Notes: generated from the letters alone by a model not told the origin. A stretch of 64,000 nucleotides of DNA from Desulfoglaeba alkanexedens ALDC (GCF_005377625.1 NZ_CP040098.1:1915501-1979500); one strand, 5' to 3'; positions 1-8,960 are shown, counted from the stretch's first letter. Numbers and translations: made by a program.

Positions 1-1347
1 CTGGCGGAGGCGAAACCAGACAAGGCCGGGGCCCGGTCGCCCCTTCAGGTGCAGAGACGTCCTTTCGGACAGTTCTTCGGCCAGGGAGCCCGGACTTTCC
101 GGCAGTTGCAGCATTTCCTGGATGCGCGATCGGACGGCGGGCGGCACGTTGCGGCGGAGCAGGCCATGAGTGATCCGGTTTTGCAGCCACTGTCCGTGCT
201 GTTCCAGGCTTCGCACCACCGTTTCGGGCGGTGCGAAGAACCCCGGCTCCCGCCGCGGAACCCCTCCGTTCCGAAAGCGCTGTTCCCATTGAAGGCTCAG
301 AACATAGACCCATCGTGCGGCGCCTCGGAGGTGTTCCGGGTCCTGAAGGGACAGCATTACCTTTTCTTTCAGTTCCCCTTCAATCCAAGGCTCCAAGATC
401 CGCCGGCCCGCTTGCATCCACTCCGAGTGAAGATCCTTGAATTCCCGTTCCAGCTCCGAAAGGGCCGTTTCGAACAGCTCGAGGGTCAGGCTTTCCCGGT
501 CGAGCGCCTGCAGAAGGACGTCCACTTCGACATCCAGGTTGGCTTCCTTGATCCCCCGGATTTCCTTGGCGTCGCGTTGTTGGAAGGCGAACCGCCGAAA
601 GGCTGGAAACTGATTCCATGGGGATAGGTTACCCGGATTCTCCAGAACTTCCCTGGCGGAAACCACGAAGAGGAGCGGTTCCGAAAAGCCGTGTTCCCTG
701 AGGTGGGCCAGGAACCGGCGCGTCACCACGTCCAGGTTCCGGTAGCCGTCTTCGCCGGAGCCCCCGGCAAAGAAATGGTCGCACTTGTTCAGTACGAAGC
801 AGAAATTTTCCCGCGCCTTGGAAACGCCCTCCATGAACCGGTAAAAGAGGGCGTCCGCGTATTTTTCCGGAGAGGTGACCCAGATGACGAGATCCAAGTG
901 TTCCAGAAAGCCGAGGACCCGTTCCCTGTGTTCGCCCATGAGGCTGTCGAAATCGGGCAGGTCGCACAGGACGATCTGTCGAACGGCGTCCGCTTGGTGC
1001 GGGACGTCCACCCATGGGACGGGGCAGGAACGCACGGCTTCCGGAAGAGGCGTGCTTTCGTGCCGGTAGACGAGGACCCGGTCGGTGTGCGGGCGCCGGT
1101 GACTGGTCGAGGCGATGGGAGAGCCCGCAAGGCCGTTCATGAGCGAAGACTTTCCGACCCCGGTCCCTCCCAGAATGCCCACCACAAGCGAACGGGTTTC
1201 CAGGTTTTCGAGCCTTTTACGCAGTTCCAAAGCGGCGGCGTGGAGAGACTCCCGTTCTTCGGAAGTCAACGACAGCGATTCCCCCTCTTCGAGAAAGCGG
1301 GTGAAGCGTTCCAGGTCCGACTGGAGTCGGTGGACGGAAGCATTCAT
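1..1347 (-). CDS. Dynamin-like/YfjP-type GTPase, partial (C-terminus off the left edge)
   Basis: The reading frame stays open from an ATG at 1347 to base 1, so at least 449 residues are present and the C-terminus is missing. Seen: a P-loop GGTGVGKSS at about residues 60-68, a G3 motif DLPD at about 129-132 and a G4 motif NKCD at about 187-190, followed by a long helical region. This order is that of large membrane-remodelling or stress-type GTPases rather than small Ras-like ones. The start overlaps the stop of the upstream GTPase by four bases (ATGA), so the two are translationally coupled. The proteins share layout but not length or detail, suggesting an ancient duplication and possibly a heteromeric GTPase. 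Substrate and membrane target are unknown. Confidence 0.8.
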   Translation of the reverse strand, partial: MNASVHRLQSDLERFTRFLEEGESLSLTSEERESLHAAALELRKRLENLETRSLVVGILGGTGVGKSSLMNGLAGSPIASTSHRRPHTDRVLVYRHESTPLPEAVRSCPVPWVDVPHQADAVRQIVLCDLPDFDSLMGEHRERVLGFLEHLDLVIWVTSPEKYADALFYRFMEGVSKARENFCFVLNKCDHFFAGGSGEDGYRNLDVVTRRFLAHLREHGFSEPLLFVVSAREVLENPGNLSPWNQFPAFRRFAFQQRDAKEIRGIKEANLDVEVDVLLQALDRESLTLELFETALSELEREFKDLHSEWMQAGRRILEPWIEGELKEKVMLSLQDPEHLRGAARWVYVLSLQWEQRFRNGGVPRREPGFFAPPETVVRSLEQHGQWLQNRITHGLLRRNVPPAVRSRIQEMLQLPESPGSLAEELSERTSLHLKGRPGPGLVWFRLRQ

Positions 1348-3116
1348 GCGGTTTCAGCCTCTCGATGCCGTGCGCGGAGAGCGCTTTTCCACGATTCCAG
1401 TTGCTGCCGGGTGGACCCGTCGGTCATGAGGGACTGAAGGGCGCGCTCATACCGGTCCCGTTGTTCGCGGACCACCGAGAGCAGCCCCGCCTGGTAGCGC
1501 TCCGCCAGTTCGCGGGCGAGCCGCTGAATTTCATGGTAGGCGAACAGTTCCACGGCCCCCTTGGTGACAAACGGAGCCAGTGCCGAATCCAGCGCCACGT
1601 CCAGCCCGGAAAGTCCGCCTCCCACCACCGCTTCCAGGGATACGATCAGGATGCCCCAGAGGATGGACGTCGAATAGATTCCCCATTCCTTGCTCCTGGG
1701 AATCCCCTTGGCCAGCCGGGCGAAGGTTTCCTCCAGCCAGAGCACCAGCTCGTCCTGAGCCTTCCACACGATCTCCCGCACTTCTTCGCGGCTGAGTTCC
1801 ATCCCTGGCTGTCGCATCTTCCGGTACAGAGGGGAATCGGCGTCCGCGGGCGAGAGGTCTTCCAGAACCCTCCGGTTGAGATGATCCAGGGCCGCATGGA
1901 TGGGATGCAGGTCGATCTTGCGGCGGATCTTTTCCAGAGTCTTTTCATGGGATTCCGGAACCGCCGGCCCGCGCATTCCCAGAAGTCGAAGGGGTGCCAG
2001 GAGGATTTCCCGGACGAAACGGCGGGGCTTGGCCAGCACGTCGTACTTGGTGAAAAGTCTTCTGATCTCGGCCTGAAGATAGGCCCGGCTTTCCGCCGAA
2101 AAGCGCTTTTGCTCTTCTTCGATCAGCCGGCGGGTGGATTCGGCCAGAAGGGCGTCCAGCCGTCGCCTCCAGGATTCCGCCGCCCGATTTTCCGCATCGA
2201 GCAGGGTCAGAAGGGATTCGAGCCGTGCCGCTAGTTTTTCCGATTCCCGCCGCAGCCGACGGGTTCGATGGGCTCCGAGTCGTTCTTTCGAAAAATCCTG
2301 CAGCAACGCCTTCCTGAATTCCTGAAAGGCCGGGCTGGAGGGCAGTTCCTTCCATGGAGATCCCGGGGTGTAGGGGAGCAGCCACAGGCGGTCCGCCGAA
2401 AAGCGAACGTCTTCGGTTTCCAGCACTTCGAGGACCTCTTCCCGGGTCATCCGCTGCTCGGCTTTGTTCAAAAGCAGGTAGAAGGGCCGGCCTTCACGGG
2501 CCACCCGAACCAGGAACCGGTAAGGGACGTCGTCGGCGTACTTTTCCTGGCTCGAAACGAAAACGATGCCGTCCGAAAGGTCGTGGAGGTCTTCCGCGAT
2601 CCGCCGGTTGGCGGCTTCCACGCTGTCGAGGTCAGGGGTGTCGGCGAAGACCAGGTGGCTCAGGTCTTCCCGGTCGTGTTCCAGGAGAACGATTTCCCCG
2701 AGGCGGCCGGAGGTCGGGACTGCTTCGGCGCTTCCTGCGGCTTGCCTCACCACGGGAACGGCCGAAAAGGGGAAATGGCGTTCCACCGGGCAGTCTTTGT
2801 GAGCGTAGAGCACCGCCCCGGCCGTTTTGGGACGCTCCACCCCGGTGGCGCTCAGTTCTTCGCCGCAGATCGCATTGAAAAGCGTCGACTTTCCGGTGCC
2901 GGTCCCACCCAGAAAAGCGATCCAGAACCCCGGGAAGTCCTTCCTGTAACGAAAAACGGCGAGGCTTTTTCCCAGCTCATCCAGCCATGACTCCAGAAAT
3001 GCCGCATCGGGGGTCAACCCGGGGCATCGAACCCGCCCCACCCATTCCAGATCCGGAAGGACATCGCCGTCCAAAGACTCGGGGCGCTTCTCAGGTTGGG
3101 TCATGACGTTGGGCAT
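1344..3116 (-). CDS. Dynamin-like/YfjP-type GTPase with C-terminal hydrophobic segment
   Basis: 590 residues. Seen: P-loop GGTGTGKST at about 70-78, G3 DTPD at about 159-162, G4 NKAE at about 217-220 (the usual final Asp is Glu), then a long Arg/Glu-rich helical region and a hydrophobic, Gly-rich stretch near residues 465-510 that could insert into membrane. This is the first of two coupled GTPase genes. Its first codons overlap the end of the DUF4126 gene by 26 bases; the in-frame Met at codon 5 (MTQPEK) is an alternative start that shortens the overlap. Tandem GTPases beside a membrane protein resemble bacterial dynamin-like pairs. The biological role is inference. Confidence 0.8.
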   Translation of the reverse strand: MPNVMTQPEKRPESLDGDVLPDLEWVGRVRCPGLTPDAAFLESWLDELGKSLAVFRYRKDFPGFWIAFLGGTGTGKSTLFNAICGEELSATGVERPKTAGAVLYAHKDCPVERHFPFSAVPVVRQAAGSAEAVPTSGRLGEIVLLEHDREDLSHLVFADTPDLDSVEAANRRIAEDLHDLSDGIVFVSSQEKYADDVPYRFLVRVAREGRPFYLLLNKAEQRMTREEVLEVLETEDVRFSADRLWLLPYTPGSPWKELPSSPAFQEFRKALLQDFSKERLGAHRTRRLRRESEKLAARLESLLTLLDAENRAAESWRRRLDALLAESTRRLIEEEQKRFSAESRAYLQAEIRRLFTKYDVLAKPRRFVREILLAPLRLLGMRGPAVPESHEKTLEKIRRKIDLHPIHAALDHLNRRVLEDLSPADADSPLYRKMRQPGMELSREEVREIVWKAQDELVLWLEETFARLAKGIPRSKEWGIYSTSILWGILIVSLEAVVGGGLSGLDVALDSALAPFVTKGAVELFAYHEIQRLARELAERYQAGLLSVVREQRDRYERALQSLMTDGSTRQQLESWKSALRARHREAETA

Positions 3117-4080
3117 CGCGGGCGAGGGGCTCCTGCGGAAGGGTTTGGGCCAGAGGTTGGTACATCTGCACCAACCAGGTTTCCCCGGGGGTTCGAATCA
3201 GGCACCGGGCGAGCACCCGGCCCGGGTAGGTCCGTTGCTGCTGAATCGCCGATCGTTCGAGTTTCCTCGCCTGAAAACGGAACCGCCTTCGGTACAGCGC
3301 GTACAGGTTCGCCGTAGTGACCACCAGCTGGATGCCGGCCGCCCGCGGAACCGAAGGAATCTTCGCGGCGTAGGCCTTGGCGGTCCAGATTACCTGCTCG
3401 CCGGGATGCTTGACGTTTTCGAAGAACTGGTCCCAATGGAACGGCAGTCCGTCGGAGGCAGCCGCCGGCTCCACCGGAACCACCAGCGCTCGAATCCTGA
3501 AAAAGAGCGCTTCCAGGAGCATACGGATCGTGCGGAAAAGGAAGGGAAGCACCACCAGAATGACGGCAAGGCAGACGAGGGTGACAAAAAAGGTCCAAGT
3601 GGGGTGCGCCAGGCTGAGGTAGGCGTAACCGACGGCGGCCACGTCCTCGGTCAGGCTCAGGAGTACGTTGGAAAATGGTTCCGGGCTGGCCTGCACCAGG
3701 AGCCGTGTCCCGGCCTTGGTCACGTGAGCCGCGGCCGCCAGGCTGGCGCCCAGCAGGAACACGATGACCTCCATGGCCGGGGAAGCCTCCCCCACCTGCA
3801 TGAGCGCCAGAATGGCACCGCCCAGGGGTCGGATGAGGGTGTGGACGGTGTCCCAGAGGGTGTCCAGCCCCGGGATCTTGTCCATGAAGAATTCGATCAT
3901 GTAGAGACAAACCGCGACGAAGATGACCCCGTCGTGAGCCAGCACGTTCAGTTCCGGGGGAAGACCCTGGACGAGCCCGTGCTTGACGCACAGGCCCACC
4001 ACGGCCACGGTGGCGTAGAGATTGATCCCCGAGATGAAGGAAATCCCGAGAAGAGAACCCAGCTGCGCGATGACTTCCAT
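3091..4080 (-). CDS. DUF4126 family integral membrane protein
   Basis: 329 residues. The first ~200 are hydrophobic and match the DUF4126 pattern: a Gly-rich first helix with SGINLYATV, a loop with Asp residues before LDTLWDTVHT, then further membrane helices rich in Ala and Gly. The last ~130 residues are soluble and basic and are an extension beyond the domain as I know it. The gene leads the block transcribed into the two GTPases and overlaps the first of them. That arrangement suggests it could be a membrane partner of the GTPases. The molecular function of DUF4126 is unknown. Confidence 0.8.
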   Translation of the reverse strand: MEVIAQLGSLLGISFISGINLYATVAVVGLCVKHGLVQGLPPELNVLAHDGVIFVAVCLYMIEFFMDKIPGLDTLWDTVHTLIRPLGGAILALMQVGEASPAMEVIVFLLGASLAAAAHVTKAGTRLLVQASPEPFSNVLLSLTEDVAAVGYAYLSLAHPTWTFFVTLVCLAVILVVLPFLFRTIRMLLEALFFRIRALVVPVEPAAASDGLPFHWDQFFENVKHPGEQVIWTAKAYAAKIPSVPRAAGIQLVVTTANLYALYRRRFRFQARKLERSAIQQQRTYPGRVLARCLIRTPGETWLVQMYQPLAQTLPQEPLARDAQRHDPT

Positions 4081-4245
4081 GGGGCGGTTTCCTCGTGCGT
4101 CCGGTCACGCCAGTTTGCCGGCGGCTTGAAACCGCGTGCCTCGGCCCCGGTCTCCAAGCATTCCGGCGGGGCGCCGCAAACCATGCAGGCCGCTCTCCGC
4201 TTGGACGATGCGGGAACCGGACGTGTTCGGCCAAAGCCGTCCAAC
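4081..4245. other. Spacer without a gene
   Basis: 165 bases between the PilZ gene and the DUF4126 gene, both on the minus strand. It must hold the promoter region for the DUF4126-GTPase block unless that block is read through from the PilZ gene. I see no convincing hairpin or coding frame. Confidence 0.5.
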
Positions 4246-4716
4246 TCACGGCATCAGGTAAAAACCGAGAGTTTTTTCTGTAAACGGATCCAGGTCCACG
4301 AATTCGGCGCCCACCATATACCCGTTCACCCAGCGCACTTCCGCCAGAGCCTGGACCTTGTCGTTTCGGCTGTTCTTGAGAGGAAATTCCACTTGAACCA
4401 GATCGCCTTTCTCGAGATGATGATCGCGAAAGCTGCTGAAACGAAGGCCGCCGCAGGAAAGGTCTTCCACTGTCATGTCGAAGCAGCGGCCGTCACCGTC
4501 TTTCTTTCGGTAATGGCCGAAGATCAGGTCCGGTTTTCGATAATTCCTTCGGCCTTCGAGGATGATGGAAAACTCGCGGCTGCAGCTGCAGCGCACGCGG
4601 AGCTCCCGGCGGGAAGCCCCGATGCCGGTCGCATCGATGGTCCGGTGCTTGGCGCAACCGGGGCAGATGATTGTCGCCGTACCGTCGTTACAGACAAAAA
4701 CCTTGAGTGTTTGCAT
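4246..4716 (-). CDS. PilZ-domain protein with N-terminal cysteine pairs
   Basis: 156 residues. The C-terminal two thirds show PilZ hallmarks: a basic RRNYRKP stretch (RxxxR type, about 57-63) and an LSCGG segment matching the D/NxSxxG motif near residue 90, which together bind cyclic di-GMP in known PilZ proteins. The N-terminal part contains CPGC and a CSC cluster, possibly a small zinc ribbon. It is probably a stand-alone c-di-GMP receptor; the partner is unknown. It is divergent from the small gene on the plus strand at 4890, leaving about 170 bases for both promoters. Confidence 0.85.
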   Translation of the reverse strand: MQTLKVFVCNDGTATIICPGCAKHRTIDATGIGASRRELRVRCSCSREFSIILEGRRNYRKPDLIFGHYRKKDGDGRCFDMTVEDLSCGGLRFSSFRDHHLEKGDLVQVEFPLKNSRNDKVQALAEVRWVNGYMVGAEFVDLDPFTEKTLGFYLMP

Positions 4717-4889
4717 GGCTGGGAACTTTCACCGGTTGAGTCGTGGTTCCAAGGGCCCGAAGGCGCCGGGCGCCTTCTTTGACAGGCGCTTGAGGCCATG
4801 TCAAACGCTCTGGCCCGCGCAATATCATCGCCTGCTGAATCGGCATGAAACGCGCAAAACTGAAAAAATCGATCCGAGGAGACCGCACC

Positions 4890-5240
4890 ATGAGCCGCTG
4901 GATGCAGATCGATATCCGCCTGTTGCCCGTGTACGGGCCGGGAGGCCTGCGGAAAGTTTTCCCGAAAATCGCGGCGTTCCTCAAGGAACGCGGCTACCAA
5001 CGTTCCTTGGAACAGGAACCGTCCCTCTACCACCTGGTGGAGGTGCTCGAACGGGTCCGCAAGGACCCCAATGTGCCTTCGCCTGAGAAAGGAGATCTGG
5101 AAGCCGCCGGGTTTGATCGCCTGGTCGCAGTCCGTGATGAAGCCCGCCTGCACCTCCTGGCCCGAAGGCTGAACGAACTCGACCGCTCCCTTTACGTGCT
5201 GGAAGACCTTTTCCAGGATCTTGAACGCGATCTCAATTGA
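4890..5240 (+). CDS. Conserved-looking small protein, unknown function
   Basis: 116 residues from ATG 4890, chosen because a good ribosome site (GAGGAG, around 4876-4881) lies 8-9 bases upstream; an earlier in-frame ATG at 4845 has none. The protein is soluble and rich in Leu, Arg and Glu. A helical C-terminus (LARRLNELDRSLYVLEDLF) could form a coiled coil. The start (SRWMQIDIRLLPVYGPGGLR) looks like an ordered beta segment. I do not recognise the family. It converges on the Fur-family gene across a hairpin repeat. Confidence 0.6.
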   Translation: MSRWMQIDIRLLPVYGPGGLRKVFPKIAAFLKERGYQRSLEQEPSLYHLVEVLERVRKDPNVPSPEKGDLEAAGFDRLVAVRDEARLHLLARRLNELDRSLYVLEDLFQDLERDLN

Positions 5241-5245
5241 ACATC

Positions 5246-5313
5246 GAACATCGAACATTGGTTCCTTTTCTCCCATTCACCATTCGATGTTGGACGTTCA
5301 ATGTTCGATGTTC
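5246..5313. repeat. Hairpin of the AACATCG repeat family between convergent genes
   Basis: A perfect 15-base inverted repeat pairs 5246-5260 (GAACATCGAACATTG) with 5299-5313. The arms are built from the 7-base unit AACATCG/CGATGTT, which recurs around 32.87, 33.05, 38.63 and 38.8-39.1 kb. It lies between two convergent genes, so it may act as a two-way terminator, although there is no clean T-run. Confidence 0.7.
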
Positions 5314-5352
5314 ATTTTGTCCAGTCGATACCGGGCAAAAACAACTTAGCGC

Positions 5353-5823
5353 TTATGGGGGAAGGCTTCCGGTGTCTTCGGAACCGGAACGCTGGTTTTG
5401 GAGGCATCGGCGGCAGATGCCCTCAAATCGCACTTCCACCCTTTCCACGATTCCCGACGGTTCCGCCTGGGCCGTCAGCGTTGAAACCCGGGGCCTGTCC
5501 GGCGGAAGGCATTCCATGGCTCCGCACCGCCGGCAGAGGAAATGGGCGTGTTCTGGATGGTTCCGGTTGGGAGCGAGGCCGAAGCGGAAGGTTCTGTTTC
5601 CGGCGGTCAGGCGTTCCACCAGCCGATGGGCCACCAGCAGGTCCAGAATGCGGTAAACTGTCACCCGGTTGATGTTCCCGGCACGGCTGATCCGGTCGTA
5701 AATGTCCTGGGCCGTGAGGGGCGACGGGCTGTTTCCAACGGTTGTCAGCACGGCGAGGCGGTTCGGCGTCGGGTGGAGTCCGGACCGGCCGAGCAGGTTT
5801 GCGTAATCGCACCGGGAGCACAT
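5353..5823 (-). CDS. Fur-family metalloregulator (Zur-like by context)
   Basis: 156 residues from the ATG at 5823. The N-terminal half is a winged helix (PLTAQDIYDRI, then NRVTVYRILDLLVAHRLVER). The C-terminal half has the metal-site pattern: HPEHAHFLC followed by CRRCGAMEC and a final CRRCLQ, i.e. two CxxC pairs for the structural zinc site. It lies 32 bases downstream of znuB in the same orientation, so it is probably the last gene of the importer operon and controls it. I infer zinc rather than iron or manganese from the neighbours. No gene overlap. Confidence 0.85.
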   Translation of the reverse strand: MCSRCDYANLLGRSGLHPTPNRLAVLTTVGNSPSPLTAQDIYDRISRAGNINRVTVYRILDLLVAHRLVERLTAGNRTFRFGLAPNRNHPEHAHFLCRRCGAMECLPPDRPRVSTLTAQAEPSGIVERVEVRFEGICRRCLQNQRSGSEDTGSLPP

Positions 5824-5855
5824 GATGGTGTCCTCTATGGGTGCAGGAAAGCCGG

Positions 5856-6677
5856 TCAGGCGGCCGGCTGTCCCCGGCGCTTCCAGGCGAACGACAGAAA
5901 AAACACCGTTCCAGCCACCAAGATGATGGTCGCTCCGGATGTCAGGTCGTACCTGTAGGACAGGAAGAGCCCCGCCAAGGTGAAGCCCACGTTGAAAGCC
6001 GTGGCCCAGGCCATCATCCAGGCGAGGGAATTGGAGTGTCTTTCGGCGATATGAGGGGCGATGGTCAGCAGCGCGATCACCAGGATGAGACCCACCATGC
6101 GGATGACCACCACCACGGACAGCGCCACCAGGACCACCAGCAGGCCGTAGAGGATCGTGACGGGGATCCCGCGCACTTGCGCAAAGTCCATGTCGTAGGA
6201 GAGGGTCAGGAGATCTCCGTAAAGGGTGGTGACGATCACCAGGATGACCCCGCCCAGACCCAACATGATCCACAGATCGGACGCGGGCACGGCCAAGATG
6301 CTTCCAAACAGGTAACTCATGAGGTCCACGTTGTAGCCGGGGGTGAGGTCCAGGAGGATCACGCCGAAGGCCATGCCCAGCGCCCAGATGACGCCGATGA
6401 CCGTGTCCGCCCGGTGGCGGGACTTGAGCGTCACCGCAGCCATGACGAGGGCCACCAGAGTGGAAAACACCAGGGTGCACGGCAGCAGGGGAAGCCCGAG
6501 AAAAAAGGCGAGCCCCACACCTCCGTAGGCCGCGTGAGCGATCCCTCCGGAAAGGAAAACGATGCGGTTGACCACCACGTAGGTGCCGACGACGCCGCAG
6601 ATGAAGCTGGCGAGCAACCCGGCGAACAGCGCGTTCCGCATGAATTCGAACTGGAAACCCGCGAGAAACCCTTCCAT
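5856..6677 (-). CDS. znuB: Metal (zinc-type) ABC transporter permease
   Basis: 273 residues, almost entirely membrane helices (about eight), with the ABC-3 family pattern including the GTYVVVNRIVFLSGGIAHAA region near residues 30-50 and the LTLSYDMDFA loop. It forms the membrane channel for Zn2+ (or Mn2+) taken from the periplasmic binding protein. It follows the ATPase gene (gap about 53 bases) in the order binding protein, ATPase, permease, regulator. Confidence 0.88.
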   Translation of the reverse strand: MEGFLAGFQFEFMRNALFAGLLASFICGVVGTYVVVNRIVFLSGGIAHAAYGGVGLAFFLGLPLLPCTLVFSTLVALVMAAVTLKSRHRADTVIGVIWALGMAFGVILLDLTPGYNVDLMSYLFGSILAVPASDLWIMLGLGGVILVIVTTLYGDLLTLSYDMDFAQVRGIPVTILYGLLVVLVALSVVVVIRMVGLILVIALLTIAPHIAERHSNSLAWMMAWATAFNVGFTLAGLFLSYRYDLTSGATIILVAGTVFFLSFAWKRRGQPAA

Positions 6678-6730
6678 GCCTTCCTTTCGGTGATCTTCAC
6701 GCCGACGCTATGGCGTGGTTCCTACCGCAT

Positions 6731-7489
6731 TCACTTGTCGTGATGGGGCAGCACCCGGTGGGGCAGGTGGCCGTGAGCCAGAAGTTCCACAGGGCACCGG
6801 TAAGCCATCTGCAGCATCCCGGGAGTGACCTCCGGAGCGGCGTGGTAATAGACACGCCGGTTCACGCAGGCGACCGACTTCACGTAGCTCGAAAGCACCA
6901 TCACGTCGTGGCTCACCACCACGATGGTGACGGTTTCGTTCAATTCCTTCAGATGCTCGTAGAGCGCCGTTTGGCCTTCCGCGTCCACGCTGGCCGTCGG
7001 TTCGTCCAGGAACAACGCTTCGGGACGGCCTACCAGGGCACGGGCGATATAAACCCGCTGCCGCTGACCTCCCGACAGTTCCCCGATCCGCTGGTGTCTC
7101 AGATCCCACATTCCGAGCCATTCCAGCGCTTCACGGGCCGCGGCCAGGTCCTCCCGGGATGGGTGAGCCAGTCCGAATTTCCGGCGCTTCCGGCCCATGA
7201 GCACCACGTCCAGAACCGAAATGGGAAAATCCAGGTTGACGTGGATATTTTGAGGAACATACCCGGCGCGGTGGCGCGTTTTCCTGGGGGGGGAACCGAA
7301 GAGCCTGACCGAGCCGCGATCCGGTTCCAGCAGTCCCAGCATCAGCTTGATGAGCGTCGTCTTTCCGCCGCCGTTGGGGCCGATCACCGCCAGAAATTCG
7401 CCCGGCTCCACAGCGAAGTCCACGTCGACCAGAATCGGATAGCCGTTGATAGAAAAGGACAGATTCCGGAGTTCCGCCACAGGGGCCAT
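6731..7489 (-). CDS. znuC: Metal (zinc-type) ABC transporter ATP-binding protein
   Basis: 252 residues with a complete ABC ATPase core: Walker A GPNGGGKTT at about 37-45, signature LSGGQRQRV, Walker B ALFLDEPTASVD and the switch His in VVVSHD. It powers the ZnuB channel on the cytoplasmic face. It starts about 10 bases after the binding-protein stop codon, so it is in the same transcript. Confidence 0.9.
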   Translation of the reverse strand: MAPVAELRNLSFSINGYPILVDVDFAVEPGEFLAVIGPNGGGKTTLIKLMLGLLEPDRGSVRLFGSPPRKTRHRAGYVPQNIHVNLDFPISVLDVVLMGRKRRKFGLAHPSREDLAAAREALEWLGMWDLRHQRIGELSGGQRQRVYIARALVGRPEALFLDEPTASVDAEGQTALYEHLKELNETVTIVVVSHDVMVLSSYVKSVACVNRRVYYHAAPEVTPGMLQMAYRCPVELLAHGHLPHRVLPHHDK

Positions 7490-7499
7490 CAGGAAAACC

Positions 7500-8408
7500 T
7501 CACTTCAGGGCGGCCTGCAGTTCGATGGCGAACCGCCGCAGGTTCTCCGCCCAGTCTGCGGCCAGGGGATCCGCTTCCACCAGTCGCGCTCCCACCGCTT
7601 TCGCCACCACTTCCGCGCTCCTTGCGGAAAACTGCGGCTGAACGAAGATCACCGGGAAACCGGCTTCGCGGGAACCCCGGATCAGGTCCTGCAGCTGGGA
7701 TGCCTTGGGTTCCTTGCCTTCCACTTCCACCGAAATCTGTTCCAGGCCGTAGGCGTCTGCGAAATAACCCCACGCCGGGTGAAAAACCAGGAAGCGGTTG
7801 CCGTTTCGCTTTCTCAGCAGGGAACGGATTTCCCCGTCCAAGTCCACCAGTTCCACAATGAACCGCTTGTAGTTGGCTTCGTATTCCGCGGTGCCGTCCG
7901 GGTCCACCGCCAGTAGTCCCGTGAGGATGTGCCGCGCCTGGAGCATCACCAGCGGCGGGGAAAGCCAGATGTGCGGATCCAGGACCCCGTGCTCGTGATC
8001 TTCGCCTCGGGATTCCGCCGAACCGTCGCCGGCGTGTCGCTGATCGTAGGCGTCCCGCATGGGAAGCTTTGCAATTCCGGCATCGGTGGGTACGACGGAA
8101 AGGCTTGGATGCGTCTTACGGATTTTCGGAAGCCACGCGTCTTCAAAAGGAACGCCGATAGAAAAATAAACCGCGGCCTTGGACAGTGCCGCCATCTGCC
8201 GCGGCGTGGGTTCATAGGTGTGAGGCACCGCTCCGGGCTCCACCATCACCATCACTTCAGCCTGATTCCCTGCAATACGCTCCACGAAATACTTCTGAGG
8301 AAGGACGCTCACGCACGCTACCAACGGCTTTTCGGCCGAAGCGGGAGCTCGGAAAAACCAGGGGAGCGTGACCGCAATGGCGAAGATGAGAAGGTCGCGC
8401 CGCTTCAT
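7500..8408 (-). CDS. znuA: Periplasmic metal-binding protein of a zinc-type ABC importer
   Basis: 302 residues from ATG 8408, which has GAGAGGA just upstream; longer frames lack a signal. The N-terminus is a signal peptide (basic MKRRD, hydrophobic core, cut near ASA). It is a cluster A-I binding protein: the metal ligand region VPHTYEPTP (His), a short His/Asp-rich loop around residues 125-145 (RHAGD, EDHEHG) typical of zinc-binding ZnuA, then DPHIWLSP, and the C-terminal FVQPQFSARSAEVVAK motif. Mn2+ cannot be excluded, but the His-rich loop favours zinc. First gene of the operon. Confidence 0.88.
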   Translation of the reverse strand: MKRRDLLIFAIAVTLPWFFRAPASAEKPLVACVSVLPQKYFVERIAGNQAEVMVMVEPGAVPHTYEPTPRQMAALSKAAVYFSIGVPFEDAWLPKIRKTHPSLSVVPTDAGIAKLPMRDAYDQRHAGDGSAESRGEDHEHGVLDPHIWLSPPLVMLQARHILTGLLAVDPDGTAEYEANYKRFIVELVDLDGEIRSLLRKRNGNRFLVFHPAWGYFADAYGLEQISVEVEGKEPKASQLQDLIRGSREAGFPVIFVQPQFSARSAEVVAKAVGARLVEADPLAADWAENLRRFAIELQAALK

Positions 8409-8641
8409 GGAGTCCTCTCGTTGGGGAAAATTCCGTACCGAAGAGGGTCGATGCCTCGCATTTTCCGGCCGGGAGGCTGCTGCAAGACTGCCGGATTCGC
8501 TCGGCGCTTGCGGAAAACGGCCGCCTGTTACGCCGTAGAGAGGATCCGCTCCATGGGTTCGCGACCCGAGGAGCTCACCGTCCAGGAAGCCCGGCCTGCC
8601 CTTGATGAGCGTTCCCTGGGCTTTGGAGCGACCTCCCGGCA

Positions 8642-8664
8642 CCGATGCAACTTGTTTGCATCGG
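8642..8664. promoter_or_regulatory. 23-bp palindrome upstream of znuA, candidate Zur operator
   Basis: Arms CCGATGCAA and TTGCATCGG are perfect 9-base inverted repeats around a 5-base centre. Size and symmetry fit a Fur-family dimer site. It lies about 234 bases upstream of the znuA start, and the only other candidate function here is the repeat block that begins 28 bases away. Assignment to the Fur-family regulator at 5353-5823 is inference. Confidence 0.5.
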
Positions 8665-8691
8665 CGGAGGAGCCAAGTCAAGCGCAAAGTA

Positions 8692-8960
8692 AGGAGCCTG
8701 TCTGAGAATACCCTTCACTCTTTTGGGGATTCCCCTTGTTCCCAAGCTCCAGCTTGGGAACAAGGGGAAGGAGCGACTCATGCCCTGTAGGAGCCGGCTT
8801 GCCGGCGATCCCGATCGCGGCGAGGGCGCCGCTCCCAGAGTGGGGCACCCGTGAGAGGCCCGCCCTCGGGCCGATGGCGCGGGGCATTGGGGTTGGTTCA
8901 TCGCGGCGAGGGCGCCGCTCCCACAGATGGTTTGCATCGCGCGGCCAAGACTGCTCCCAT
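8692..8960. repeat. Block of palindromic intergenic repeats
   Basis: It begins with AGGAGCCTGTCTGAGAATA (an element end seen again, inverted, near 47165-47187). It then contains the palindrome CCCAAGCTCCAGCTTGGG (8741-8758), the REP-like GTAGGAGCCGGCTTGCCGG near 8790-8810 and two copies of GGCGAGGGCGCCGCTCCCA near 8820 and 8905. No coding frame is convincing. Confidence 0.75.

Noticed and set aside
3103-4782. 559-codon plus-strand frame opposite DUF4126 and PilZ genes
   Set aside because: Spans two minus-strand genes and the spacer between them; no recognisable domain.
5841-6743. 300-codon plus-strand frame opposite znuB, rich in His, Asp and Gln
   Set aside because: Its odd composition is the reverse reading of hydrophobic codons of the permease; no start signal.
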